A DNA stretch of 7,199 nucleotides from NCBI GenBank assembly GCA_021793115.1, contig JAJYTJ010000184.1:1-7199 (forward strand), read 5' to 3'. The translations under genes were made by a program, and so were the position numbers. Under the pieces are notes generated by a model that saw nothing but the letters and a program-made list of their open reading frames with translations, searched no databases and was not told the origin of the DNA. Shown here piece by piece: positions 1 to 5,176 of this stretch. Every line of letters begins with the position of its first letter. Positions within the stretch are counted from its first letter, which is position 1. The DNA comes from Actinomycetes bacterium. GTDB lineage: Bacteria; Actinomycetota; Actinomycetes; Actinomycetales; Cellulomonadaceae.

Positions 1-302
1 ATGAGATCGGGGTCGAAGACGTGGACCTCGCTCTGGTCGGGCCCGGTCGCCCGCACCACGACGCTGCACGGCAGCAGCACGCCGATCCGAGGGTCGGCGG
101 CGAGCGCACCCTCGGCCAGGGCCGGGTTGCACGCTCCGAGGATGACGTAGGGCTCGATCTGGGTGCCGCGCTTGGCCAGGAGCGTCGCCTGCATGTCGAT
201 CTCGGTGAGGATGCCAAAGCCGTGCGCGCCGAGCGCCTCGCGGGTCCGGGTCACCGCCTCGGCGAAGGGCACGTTCAACTGTGCGGTGCGCTGGAACTCC
301 AT
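1..302 (-). CDS. DUF302 domain protein, C-terminus cut by window edge
   Basis: The minus-strand frame opens with ATG at 302 and stays open to the window edge, giving the first 100 residues. It begins MEFQRTAQLNVPFAEAVTR and carries the DUF302 hallmarks: a helical N-terminal half with GAHGFGILTEIDM (25-37) and the conserved core YVILGACNPALAEGAL (52-67), followed by DPRIGVLLPCSVVVR (70-84). DUF302 proteins are usually about 130 residues, so perhaps 30 are missing. The start is secure: a perfect AGGAGG lies 5 bases upstream. DUF302 is a small alpha/beta fold of unknown biochemical role, found alone or fused to other domains; Cys58 and Cys79 are in positions commonly conserved in the family. No signal peptide is visible, so it is probably cytoplasmic. 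It diverges from the cupin gene across about 260 bases. The family call is firm; the function is unknown. Confidence 0.87.
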   Translation of the reverse strand, partial: MEFQRTAQLNVPFAEAVTRTREALGAHGFGILTEIDMQATLLAKRGTQIEPYVILGACNPALAEGALAADPRIGVLLPCSVVVRATGPDQSEVHVFDPDL

Positions 303-307
303 CGGTT

Positions 308-313
308 CCTCCT
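308..313 (-). promoter_or_regulatory. Shine-Dalgarno site of the DUF302 gene
   Basis: The minus strand reads AGGAGG here, 5 bases before the ATG at 302. It is the strongest ribosome binding site in the window and fixes the start of the DUF302 gene. Confidence 0.7.
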
Positions 314-468
314 GGGTCGGGGTCGGGCGGGTCACCACGAGCAGACGTCGTGGTTCCGCCATGCGTCACCGATACACGTTGGGAAACTCGGGCGAGCGGA
401 TGCGGCAATGGCTTGATCGAGCCTTCATTGTTGCAGCGTCGCTGCGCCCCCGGTAGCGCCCGCTCAAG

Positions 469-533
469 GCCGCGGTGTTGGCGGCTCCGGTCGCCCGGAT
501 CTGCCGCGGTGCGGGCGGCTCCGCTCGCCCGGA
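469..533. repeat. 31-base tandem repeat, two copies, period 34
   Basis: Copies at 469-499 and 503-533 share the pattern GCCGCGGTG-NN-GGCGGCTCCG-S-TCGCCCGGA, with 28 of 31 positions identical and 3 bases between them. The repeat lies upstream of the cupin gene and covers the in-frame GTG at 475, which argues against that GTG being a real translation start. The rest of the gap between the DUF302 start and the cupin body shows no gene that I can support. Confidence 0.7.
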
Positions 534-915
534 CGGCCACTGGCGGGCAGGCAGACTAGATCTATGCCCGCTGACGTCGGAGAAGTTCAACCTCTTCTCC
601 AGCTTCTGGTCGCCCAAGCTGGTGGCGCGCCTCAACGACTACGAGGTCAAGCTGGTCAAGGTCAAGGGTGAGTTCGTGTGGCACACCCACGAGGACACCG
701 ACGAACTCCTTCTCGTGATCGAGGGCAGGCTCACCATTCAGCTGCGGGACCGAGACGTCGTCCTCGGGCCAGGCCAGCTCTTCGTTGTCCCTCGTCGAGT
801 GGAGCACTGTCCGCGGGCCGACGGCGAGGTGAAGGCCCTGCTGCTTGAGCCCGCGGGAGTTGTCAACACTGGCGATGCCGACGGAGACCTGACCGCCGCC
901 GTCGAGGCAATCTGA
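475..915 (+). CDS. Single-domain cupin protein, probably frameshifted near its start
   Basis: This is a small cupin of the Cupin_2 type, a beta-barrel that usually holds a metal ion; the substrate is unknown. Conserved sequence starts only at SEKFNLFSSFWSPKLV (from 577) and runs to the stop, about 113 residues. Motif 1 is GEFVWHTHEDTDELLLVIEG, giving metal ligands His (682), His (688) and Glu (703). Motif 2 is PGQLFVVPRRVEHCP, with the fourth ligand His at 805. The ending LLLEPAGVVNTGD is also typical of this subfamily. In this frame the only starts are GTG 475 or TTG 478, inside a tandem repeat, and CTG 571. A much better ATG at 564 is one base out of frame: dropping one C from the CCC at 567-569 gives MPLTSEKFNLF, exactly where the family begins. 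So the true gene is probably 564-915 with a one-base insertion, either real or a sequencing error. The cupin assignment is firm; the start is not. Confidence 0.8.
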   Translation: MLAAPVARICRGAGGSARPDGHWRAGRLDLCPLTSEKFNLFSSFWSPKLVARLNDYEVKLVKVKGEFVWHTHEDTDELLLVIEGRLTIQLRDRDVVLGPGQLFVVPRRVEHCPRADGEVKALLLEPAGVVNTGDADGDLTAAVEAI

Positions 916-1160
916 CAGCGTTCATGTTCTCGGCGCGAAGCGCGTGACCATCAGCCAGCCGAGCTGGCCCGTGCCTTCGACGCACTGCCCGGTCAGGCGG
1001 ACCCGGCGACGGCACGGCGACCCCGGCGCCCGGGATCGCGTCGGACACCGGCCCGTTGCCCGGTCATGCCGCAGTACGGGCGGGAACGCCCGCCGGGAGG
1101 TTCGTCGTCCGCTTCGGGCGCATGCGTACGGACTCTCCCTCGGGCGTCGAGGGCCTAGCG
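916..1160. other. Intergenic stretch without a supportable gene
   Basis: Open frames exist on both strands, but none shows a recognisable domain, a good ribosome binding site or family-like composition. The one visible structure is a short GC hairpin: CGGGCG (1077-1082), a GGAA tetraloop, and CGCCCG (1087-1092). It has no following T run and lies about 160 bases after the cupin stop, so I do not call it a terminator. Confidence 0.5.
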
Positions 1161-1199
1161 CTATGCAAAGTTTAGTTGTCCTGACTAAACTCTACATAG
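1161..1199. promoter_or_regulatory. 39-base palindrome, probable AbiEi operator and promoter
   Basis: Arms of 16 bases (1161-1176 and 1184-1199) flank a 7-base centre. The inner part is a perfect 8-base pair, AGTTTAGT and ACTAAACT; the outer part is a perfect CTATG and CATAG; between them 1 of 3 positions matches, for 14 of 16 overall. It is far more AT-rich than its surroundings. The hexamer TAAACT (1186-1191) fits the actinobacterial TANNNT -10 pattern and would place transcription start at about 1198, on the GTG at 1199, suggesting a leaderless mRNA. I see no convincing -35. AbiEi antitoxins of characterised AbiE systems bind inverted repeats in their own promoter and repress it; applying that here is inference. 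Confidence 0.65.
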
Positions 1200-1825
1200 T
1201 GAACGACGAGCGAGAGGTTCTGCGTCTCATGTCGCGCACTCCGATGCGGACCGTGCGCGCGGCCGACCTCGCCCATGTCTACGCCCATCCCGGGCCACAG
1301 CTGGCGATCCTCGAGCGGCGCGGAGTCGTCCACAGGCTCGCCAACGGCTTCTACTGCGCCATCCCGCCCGAGTACGTCGGCGGCGCCTGGCGTCCGACGA
1401 TCGAGGCAGCGGCTGCCGCCGTGGCTACGGCGATGTACGGGGATCGGGTCCCGGTGCTCACCGGGTTGACCGCCGCGCGCATGCACCGTGCACTTCCGCG
1501 GGCCATCGGCGTCGGATATGTGGCCGTGCCGACCCAGCGTCGCGCACTGCGAATGGCCGACCGAGACGGGGAGATCAGGTTCGTCATGCGCGTGGTGGGC
1601 CAGCTTGACGCCGTGGCCCTGACCACGGACCTCGGCCAGGCGCTGGCGACGACCCCTGAGCAGACCGTCCTCGACCTGGCTCGTCTGGACCCACGGAGCG
1701 AAGACGTCGATGGGCGCGAGGCGATCGACGCGCTGTGGCCGCTGTGCGATCCGGAAAGACTCGGCGAGATCGCGGGCCGGCAGCGGATGAAGGCGACCTA
1801 CGCGCGCGTGGCGGCCGGCCGATGA
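1199..1825 (+). CDS. AbiEi-family antitoxin of a type IV-class TA system
   Basis: The 208-residue product resembles the AbiEi antitoxin group: an N-terminal winged helix-turn-helix and a C-terminal domain needed for antitoxicity. Residues about 7-55 form the DNA-binding part, with TVRAADLAHVY (18-28), LERRGVVHRLANGFY (38-52, recognition helix and wing) and then AIPPEYVG. The C-terminal half contains VLTGLTAARMHRALPRA and the hallmark TTPEQTVLDLARLDP (151-165). In characterised AbiE pairs the antitoxin represses the operon and counters the toxin without stably binding it. I chose GTG 1199 because family similarity begins there and it sits at the end of the palindrome. ATG 1163 is in frame, with GAGGG at 1149-1153, but would place coding sequence across the palindrome. 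The open frame extends further upstream without family-like sequence. The stop overlaps the toxin ATG. Confidence 0.85.
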   Translation: MNDEREVLRLMSRTPMRTVRAADLAHVYAHPGPQLAILERRGVVHRLANGFYCAIPPEYVGGAWRPTIEAAAAAVATAMYGDRVPVLTGLTAARMHRALPRAIGVGYVAVPTQRRALRMADRDGEIRFVMRVVGQLDAVALTTDLGQALATTPEQTVLDLARLDPRSEDVDGREAIDALWPLCDPERLGEIAGRQRMKATYARVAAGR

Positions 1826-2607
1826 GCGCCAGCCTCTACGACGAGTTCGACGCTGTCGCCGAGCGGTTCGGCGTCGACCTCGAACAGGTGCGGCGTGACC
1901 ATCTGCTCTCGCACGTCCTCGCCGCGATCGCTGCCGGGATCTCCACCGACGACGTCGTGTTCTTCGGTGGCACCGCGTTGTCGCGCACCTACCTGGCGGA
2001 CGCGCGCCTCAGCGAGGACATCGATCTCATCGCCCTGGTACCTCGGGCGCAGCTCGCCGGCGCGATCGAGTCCGCCGTGGCGCGCGGGCTCGCCCGATCC
2101 CACGGCCGCGTCTCATGGCTTCCGGCGCTGGCCGCAACGTCGGGCAGCCAGCCGGCGGCGCTGTCGGTCGAGGGCCTCGACGGCATCCAGGTCCAGCTGC
2201 GCGCCGACGACGGGTACACCTGGCCCACCGAGGTCCGCGACGTCGATCAGCGGTACAGCGATGCCCCGCCGGCGCGACTGCGAACGCTTACCGCTCCCGC
2301 GTTCGCGGCCGCCAAGCTCGCCGCCTGGATGGACCGACGTGCACCCCGTGACCTGTACGACCAGTGGGCCATGAGTGAACGCGGCCTCATCGACGACGCG
2401 GCCCTCGACGTCTTCGTCCGCCACGGGCCGACCGCGAAGCCGCCCGCGCGGTGGGTGTTCAGCTCCGGCCCCGACGAGAAGACGTGGCGCGCCGTACTCG
2501 GCCACCAGACTCGCCTCACCGTCACCGCCGCTCAGGCGTTGGCGGCCGTGGCCGCTGCGTGGGCCTCGGCGGATCTGAGGCGCGGCCGGACGGCGACGGG
2601 GAAGTGA
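1822..2607 (+). CDS. AbiEii-family nucleotidyltransferase toxin
   Basis: The 261-residue protein belongs to the AbiEii/MenT group of DNA polymerase beta-like nucleotidyltransferases. Motif I is VVFFGGTALSRTYL (45-58), with the GG-T/S loop at 49-51, followed by RLSEDIDLI (62-70), where Asp66 and Asp68 are the metal-binding pair. Further signatures are the helix PAFAAAKLAAWMDRR with Lys165 and the conserved RDLYD (176-180). Characterised relatives bind GTP or other NTPs, and the mycobacterial MenT enzymes add nucleotides to tRNA 3' ends, blocking charging and growth; whether this one does the same is inference. It is somewhat shorter than classical AbiEii (about 300). The ATG lies within an ATGA overlap with the antitoxin gene and has no good Shine-Dalgarno of its own, so it is probably translated by coupling, keeping toxin level tied to antitoxin. 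All visible catalytic residues are intact. Confidence 0.88.
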   Translation: MSASLYDEFDAVAERFGVDLEQVRRDHLLSHVLAAIAAGISTDDVVFFGGTALSRTYLADARLSEDIDLIALVPRAQLAGAIESAVARGLARSHGRVSWLPALAATSGSQPAALSVEGLDGIQVQLRADDGYTWPTEVRDVDQRYSDAPPARLRTLTAPAFAAAKLAAWMDRRAPRDLYDQWAMSERGLIDDAALDVFVRHGPTAKPPARWVFSSGPDEKTWRAVLGHQTRLTVTAAQALAAVAAAWASADLRRGRTATGK

Positions 2608-2610
2608 TCC

Positions 2611-2829
2611 TCACGACGGCGCGCTCGCACTCTCGCTGCGGGACCGGTCGGGCAGGAGTAGGTGAGCACCGCGGTCGTCCGGCGTTGCCGTCTGAGCGGT
2701 GAAGTCGACCACGGCGGGTGGTGCCTCACTCTGCACCGGCGGCGTCGGCGAGCTGGTGCAGCTGGTGATCGCGCCAAGCAGTGCCATCGTCGGCAGTGCG
2801 GTGGCCAGCGCGGCGCTGCGCGACCGCAT
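2611..2829 (-). CDS. Possible small lipoprotein or lipoprotein remnant
   Basis: The 72-residue product starts MRSRSAALATALPTMALLGAITSC. Arg2 and Arg4 precede a hydrophobic stretch (about 6-22) and a lipobox-like ITSC ending at Cys24, followed by a Ser/Thr/Pro-rich linker (25-38). That is the layout of an exported, lipid-anchored actinobacterial protein. After residue 40 nothing is recognisable, and the protein is much shorter than most lipoproteins with a defined domain. No clear Shine-Dalgarno precedes the ATG at 2829; an upstream ATG at 2883 adds only an Arg/Ala-rich stretch. The stop lies 3 bases from the convergent toxin stop, so the gene may have been truncated when the abiE pair arrived. 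It could also be a chance frame; the function is unknown. Confidence 0.4.
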   Translation of the reverse strand: MRSRSAALATALPTMALLGAITSCTSSPTPPVQSEAPPAVVDFTAQTATPDDRGAHLLLPDRSRSESASAPS

Positions 2830-2908
2830 GGACCGAAGTGTGGCAGCCGCTGCCGCCGCCCTCAGCCTGAGCCGCAGGCCCACAGCGCGGCTGTCGATCG
2901 CGGCCGGT

Positions 2909-2930
2909 GCGGTCAGGCCGGCCGGACCGC
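2909..2930 (-). terminator. Hairpin after pip, possible terminator
   Basis: GCGGTC (2909-2914) pairs with GACCGC (2925-2930) around a self-complementary GGCCGGCC, giving a stable stem with one A/G mismatch. It begins 14 bases after the pip stop codon on the minus strand. There is no T run behind it, so it may end transcription poorly or only protect the 3' end. Confidence 0.35.
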
Positions 2931-2943
2931 GCGGCAGCGGGAC

Positions 2944-3909
2944 CTACTCGTGGCTCGCGAGCAGCGGGATGAGTGCGGCGAGCTGGCGGCGCCAGTGTTC
3001 GGCCATGGAGGAGCCGCCGTGGCCTTCGTCGTCGACGACGATGAGTTGACTGCCGGGCCAGGCCTGGTGGATGCGCCAGGGCGCGTCGAGCGGGCTGCTG
3101 ACGTCGAGGCGGCCGTGGATCAACCAGCCCGGGATGCCCGCCAGCCGCCCGGCGTGGTCGACGATCTCGTCAGGGGCGAGCCAGGAGTTGTTGCGCCAGC
3201 AGTGCGTGACCTGCCGGGCGAAGCCGAGCCGGAACCGCGGGTCGTCGTCCCGGGGGTTGGGTTGCGCGTTGGCGGTCGTGGCGACGTGTGCGTCCTCCCA
3301 GCGGCACCAGGCGACCGCGGCCGCCTCCCGGACCGCTGGGTCGGGGTCCATCAGCAGCCGGTGGTAGGCGTCGACGAGGCGCAGGTGACGCAGGTGCGGC
3401 GGCACGTGGTCACGGAACTCCTGCCACTGCCGCGGGAAGAAGCGCCCGGCGTGCACGGTGAGCCAGTCGACGTCGTCGGCCGTGCCCGTGCTGACCGCCG
3501 CCAGGACCACCGCCGTGACCCGGTCCGGATGTCGCTCGGCGTACGTGAGGCCGAGCACCGACCCCCACGAGATGCCGAAGACGGCCCAGCGGTCGATGCC
3601 CAGGTGCGCTCGTAGCCGTTCCATGTCGGCGACGTGGTGCGCCATGTCGATGCTCGCCCAGTGCACGCCTTCTTCGCTGGCGTGCGGAGTGCTTCGGCCC
3701 GCCGCGCGCTGGTCGAACAGGATGGCCCGGTGCCTCTGCGGGTCAAAGCTGCGCCGCGCGTTCGGGGTGCACCCGGACCCGGGACCGCCGTGCACGTACA
3801 CCACCGGCAGCCCGTCGGGCGAGCCGACCTGCTCGTAGTACAGAACATGACCGTCGCCGACCGGCAGATGCCCGACGTCGAACGGTTCCGGCGGCTGCCC
3901 CAACGTCAC
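2944..3909 (-). CDS. pip: Alpha/beta hydrolase, prolyl iminopeptidase type
   Basis: The 321-residue product matches the S33 proline iminopeptidase family in length and order of motifs; these cytoplasmic enzymes release N-terminal proline from peptides. Visible are the oxyanion-loop motif HGGPGSGC (40-47), FDQRAAGRSTPHA (65-77), the nucleophile elbow GISWGS with Ser114, the predicted acid Asp269 in HGRLDVSSP and the predicted base His297 in EGHGGSS. The cap domain lies roughly between 130 and 245. Deviations from the usual Pip sequence are GISWGS instead of GGSWGS and DQRAAGRS instead of DQRGCGRS, so the substrate may differ. I chose GTG 3909, which gives MTLGQPPEPFDVG, where Pip proteins normally begin. 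GTG 3930 is possible but its AGAAGG is only a base away. The frame stays open up to 4443, but that extension overlaps the tmRNA-like sequence and does not look like protein. Confidence 0.9.
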   Translation of the reverse strand: MTLGQPPEPFDVGHLPVGDGHVLYYEQVGSPDGLPVVYVHGGPGSGCTPNARRSFDPQRHRAILFDQRAAGRSTPHASEEGVHWASIDMAHHVADMERLRAHLGIDRWAVFGISWGSVLGLTYAERHPDRVTAVVLAAVSTGTADDVDWLTVHAGRFFPRQWQEFRDHVPPHLRHLRLVDAYHRLLMDPDPAVREAAAVAWCRWEDAHVATTANAQPNPRDDDPRFRLGFARQVTHCWRNNSWLAPDEIVDHAGRLAGIPGWLIHGRLDVSSPLDAPWRIHQAWPGSQLIVVDDEGHGGSSMAEHWRRQLAALIPLLASHE

Positions 3910-3916
3910 TCCGCCG

Positions 3917-3922
3917 AGTATG
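3917..3922 (-). promoter_or_regulatory. Possible -10 element of pip (leaderless)
   Basis: The minus strand reads CATACT, close to TATACT, 7 bases before the GTG at 3909. If used, transcription would start at or next to that GTG, giving a leaderless message, which is common in actinobacteria and would explain the weak ribosome binding site. No good -35 is visible. This is a weak call. Confidence 0.25.
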
Positions 3923-4041
3923 CCTGACACCCCTTCTGCGACCGCCGGAGCCCTGAGCTCAGACCGTGCCGGCGCCGGTGCGCGAGCGGACCACTCTGTC
4001 CGACCGCCGGGGAGCCCGGTGCGTCCTTGGTGGCGAGGTTG

Positions 4042-4169
4042 AGGTGACTGAGCCCGTCCACGACTTGTCTGCGTGATCGTCGGGCCGGAGGAGATCAGAG
4101 GCAGACTGCGCCCGGAGAACCCCTGGTTCCCCGTGATCGAGCGCGGGTTCCAATCCCGCCACCTCCACC
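4042..4169 (+). ncRNA. ssrA: 3' fragment of a tmRNA (ssrA) gene, probable attachment site
   Basis: The last bases form a T-arm: stem GCGGG (4143-4147), loop TTCCAAT, stem CCCGC (4155-4159). It is followed by acceptor 3' strand CACCTCC (4160-4166), A73 and CC. The T at the third acceptor position from the end is the U70 needed for the G3-U70 alanine identity of tmRNA. Upstream, AGATCAGAGGCAGACTGCG and CCGGAGAA resemble, from memory, the segment before the T-arm in actinobacterial tmRNAs. A helix with a 3-base bulge (GCCCG 4052-4056 and ACGA 4060-4063 against TCGT and CGGGC 4077-4085) resembles a tmRNA pseudoknot stem. There is no tag-peptide reading frame and no tmRNA 5' end; a full gene would run into pip. 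The T-loop has C where a purine is normal, a sign of decay. I infer a partial copy left by integration at ssrA. The left boundary is approximate. Confidence 0.55.
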
Positions 4170-4363
4170 TTTCGTGGGTATGACCGCTCCATGCGGCGAC
4201 GGCGCGTGGTGCGCCTACCGCAGCGCAGCCGCCAGCCAACAGGTCACACACGCTCGGGATCCGGCACGCCGTCTCACTCGCAGATCGCTGGATGCCGAAT
4301 GCTCGCTGGCCTTGGCGTGGCACTCTGTGGCGGCAGCAGTCGAGTCGGCACTGGAGGGGTGGG
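4170..4363. other. Intergenic stretch before the acetyltransferase
   Basis: I see no gene, repeat or clear promoter here apart from the ribosome binding site GGAGGGG at 4353-4359, which serves the acetyltransferase gene. Open frames crossing it have no family-like sequence. Confidence 0.45.
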
Positions 4364-4906
4364 GTGGAGATCCGGGCGTTGAGGCTCGCCGACGAGGCTG
4401 CAGCCAGGGCTGCACACGCTGAGCTGGCCGCGGAGGACTTCACGTTTCTGCCCTTCTACGAGCCCTCGGAGCCCTGGCGCGACTACCTGCGCCGCGTGGA
4501 CCGTCTGCGCCGGGGGGAGGGCCTGGCCCGCCAGTTCGTCCCGTGGACGGACCGGTACGCCGTCGTCGACGAGGTGGTTGTCGGCCGCGTGTCCGTGAGG
4601 CATCGACTGACGGAAAGCCTGATGCAGGTGGGCGGGCACATCGGCTACGGCGTTCGGCCGCAGTACCGGCGACGCGGGTACGCGACGACGCTGCTGCGCG
4701 CCGGTCTGGCCATCGCCCGAGACCTGAGCATCGACCGAGCGCTCGTCACCTGCGACGACGACAACATCGGGTCCGCCACAGTCATCGAGCGTTGCGGGGG
4801 TGTGCTCGAGAACGTCGCGCTCCTCCCCGACGCGGGTCCCAAGCGCAGGTACTGGGTGCCCACCCGAGCCGTCACTTCGGACGAGCCGACGTCTACTTCC
4901 GCGTAG
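4364..4906 (+). CDS. GNAT-family N-acetyltransferase
   Basis: The 180-residue protein has a complete GCN5-related N-acetyltransferase fold of about the usual length; such enzymes transfer acetyl from acetyl-CoA to an amine. It opens MEIRALRLADEAAARAAHAE (strand beta1 and helix alpha1). The central strand region YAVVDEVVVGRVSVRH (65-80) leads to HIGYGVRPQYRRRGYATTLL (92-111), whose RRRGYA (102-107) is the acetyl-CoA pyrophosphate loop. Then come LVTCDDDNIGSATVIERCGG (127-146), with Asn134 and Ser137 at usual cofactor-side positions, and the final strand RRYWVPT (161-167). The acceptor substrate cannot be read from the sequence; the general form resembles uncharacterised GNATs rather than a known drug-modifying enzyme. 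The start is GTG 4364, supported by GGAGG six bases upstream; the longer open frame from 4292 would add unrelated residues. It appears to be a single-gene unit. Confidence 0.88.
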   Translation: MEIRALRLADEAAARAAHAELAAEDFTFLPFYEPSEPWRDYLRRVDRLRRGEGLARQFVPWTDRYAVVDEVVVGRVSVRHRLTESLMQVGGHIGYGVRPQYRRRGYATTLLRAGLAIARDLSIDRALVTCDDDNIGSATVIERCGGVLENVALLPDAGPKRRYWVPTRAVTSDEPTSTSA

Positions 4907-4909
4907 CGA

Positions 4910-4941
4910 TGCGCCTCCCGAGTCGACCCCAGGTGGGCGCA
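4910..4941 (+). terminator. Weak hairpin after the acetyltransferase gene
   Basis: TGCGCCTCCC (4910-4919) pairs with GGTGGGCGCA (4932-4941) at 8 of 10 positions across a 12-base loop, starting 4 bases after the stop codon. No T run follows. It is a possible terminator only because of its position. From 4942 to 5117 I see nothing else. Confidence 0.22.
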
Positions 4942-5119
4942 CGGTGGTCGAGATGCGCGAGCAAACGCCTCACCGATCGCAGTTTCGCCAGAAGGGCTAT
5001 GCATCTGACTGACACATCCATGTGCTGGTCAGCGCCGGTTCGCACTCGCGGAGCGTCAGGGGCTACAGGTCCGCGGCGGTCGGCGCCGTGGGTGTGAAGC
5101 CCCGAGTGTCGACGACGTG

Positions 5120-5158
5120 TTGAGACTGACCCTCTAGCGACGGATTGGGACTGACCCC
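5120..5158 (+). repeat. Two terminal repeats at the IS21 left end
   Basis: TTGAGACTGACCC (5120-5132) and TTGGGACTGACCC (5145-5157) differ at one base and are spaced 25 bases apart. IS21-family elements carry several such internal repeats at each end as transposase binding sites. The inner copy is close to the istA start, so IstA binding might also limit its own transcription; that part is inference. Confidence 0.65.
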
Positions 5159-5176
5159 CTCCGGGACGCTGGAGGG

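Noticed and set aside
944..1198. N-terminal extension of the antitoxin gene
   Set aside because: The added residues are Arg-rich with no similarity to AbiEi proteins, and the frame would run through the palindrome.
2662..3615. 317-codon open frame on the plus strand
   Set aside because: It lies opposite pip, whose hydrolase motifs are unambiguous, and its product is low-complexity Arg/Gly/Val/Pro sequence.
4120..4169. A complete tRNA gene ending at 4169
   Set aside because: Only the T-arm and acceptor 3' strand are present; no anticodon arm, D-arm or matching 5' acceptor strand lies within 100 bases upstream.
4292..4363. Earlier start of the acetyltransferase gene
   Set aside because: The family's first strand starts at 4364, where a GGAGG site is correctly spaced; the upstream codons give no matching sequence.
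3910..4443. N-terminal extension of pip by up to 178 codons
   Set aside because: It would cross the tmRNA-like sequence, contains no family similarity and makes the protein far longer than any normal Pip.
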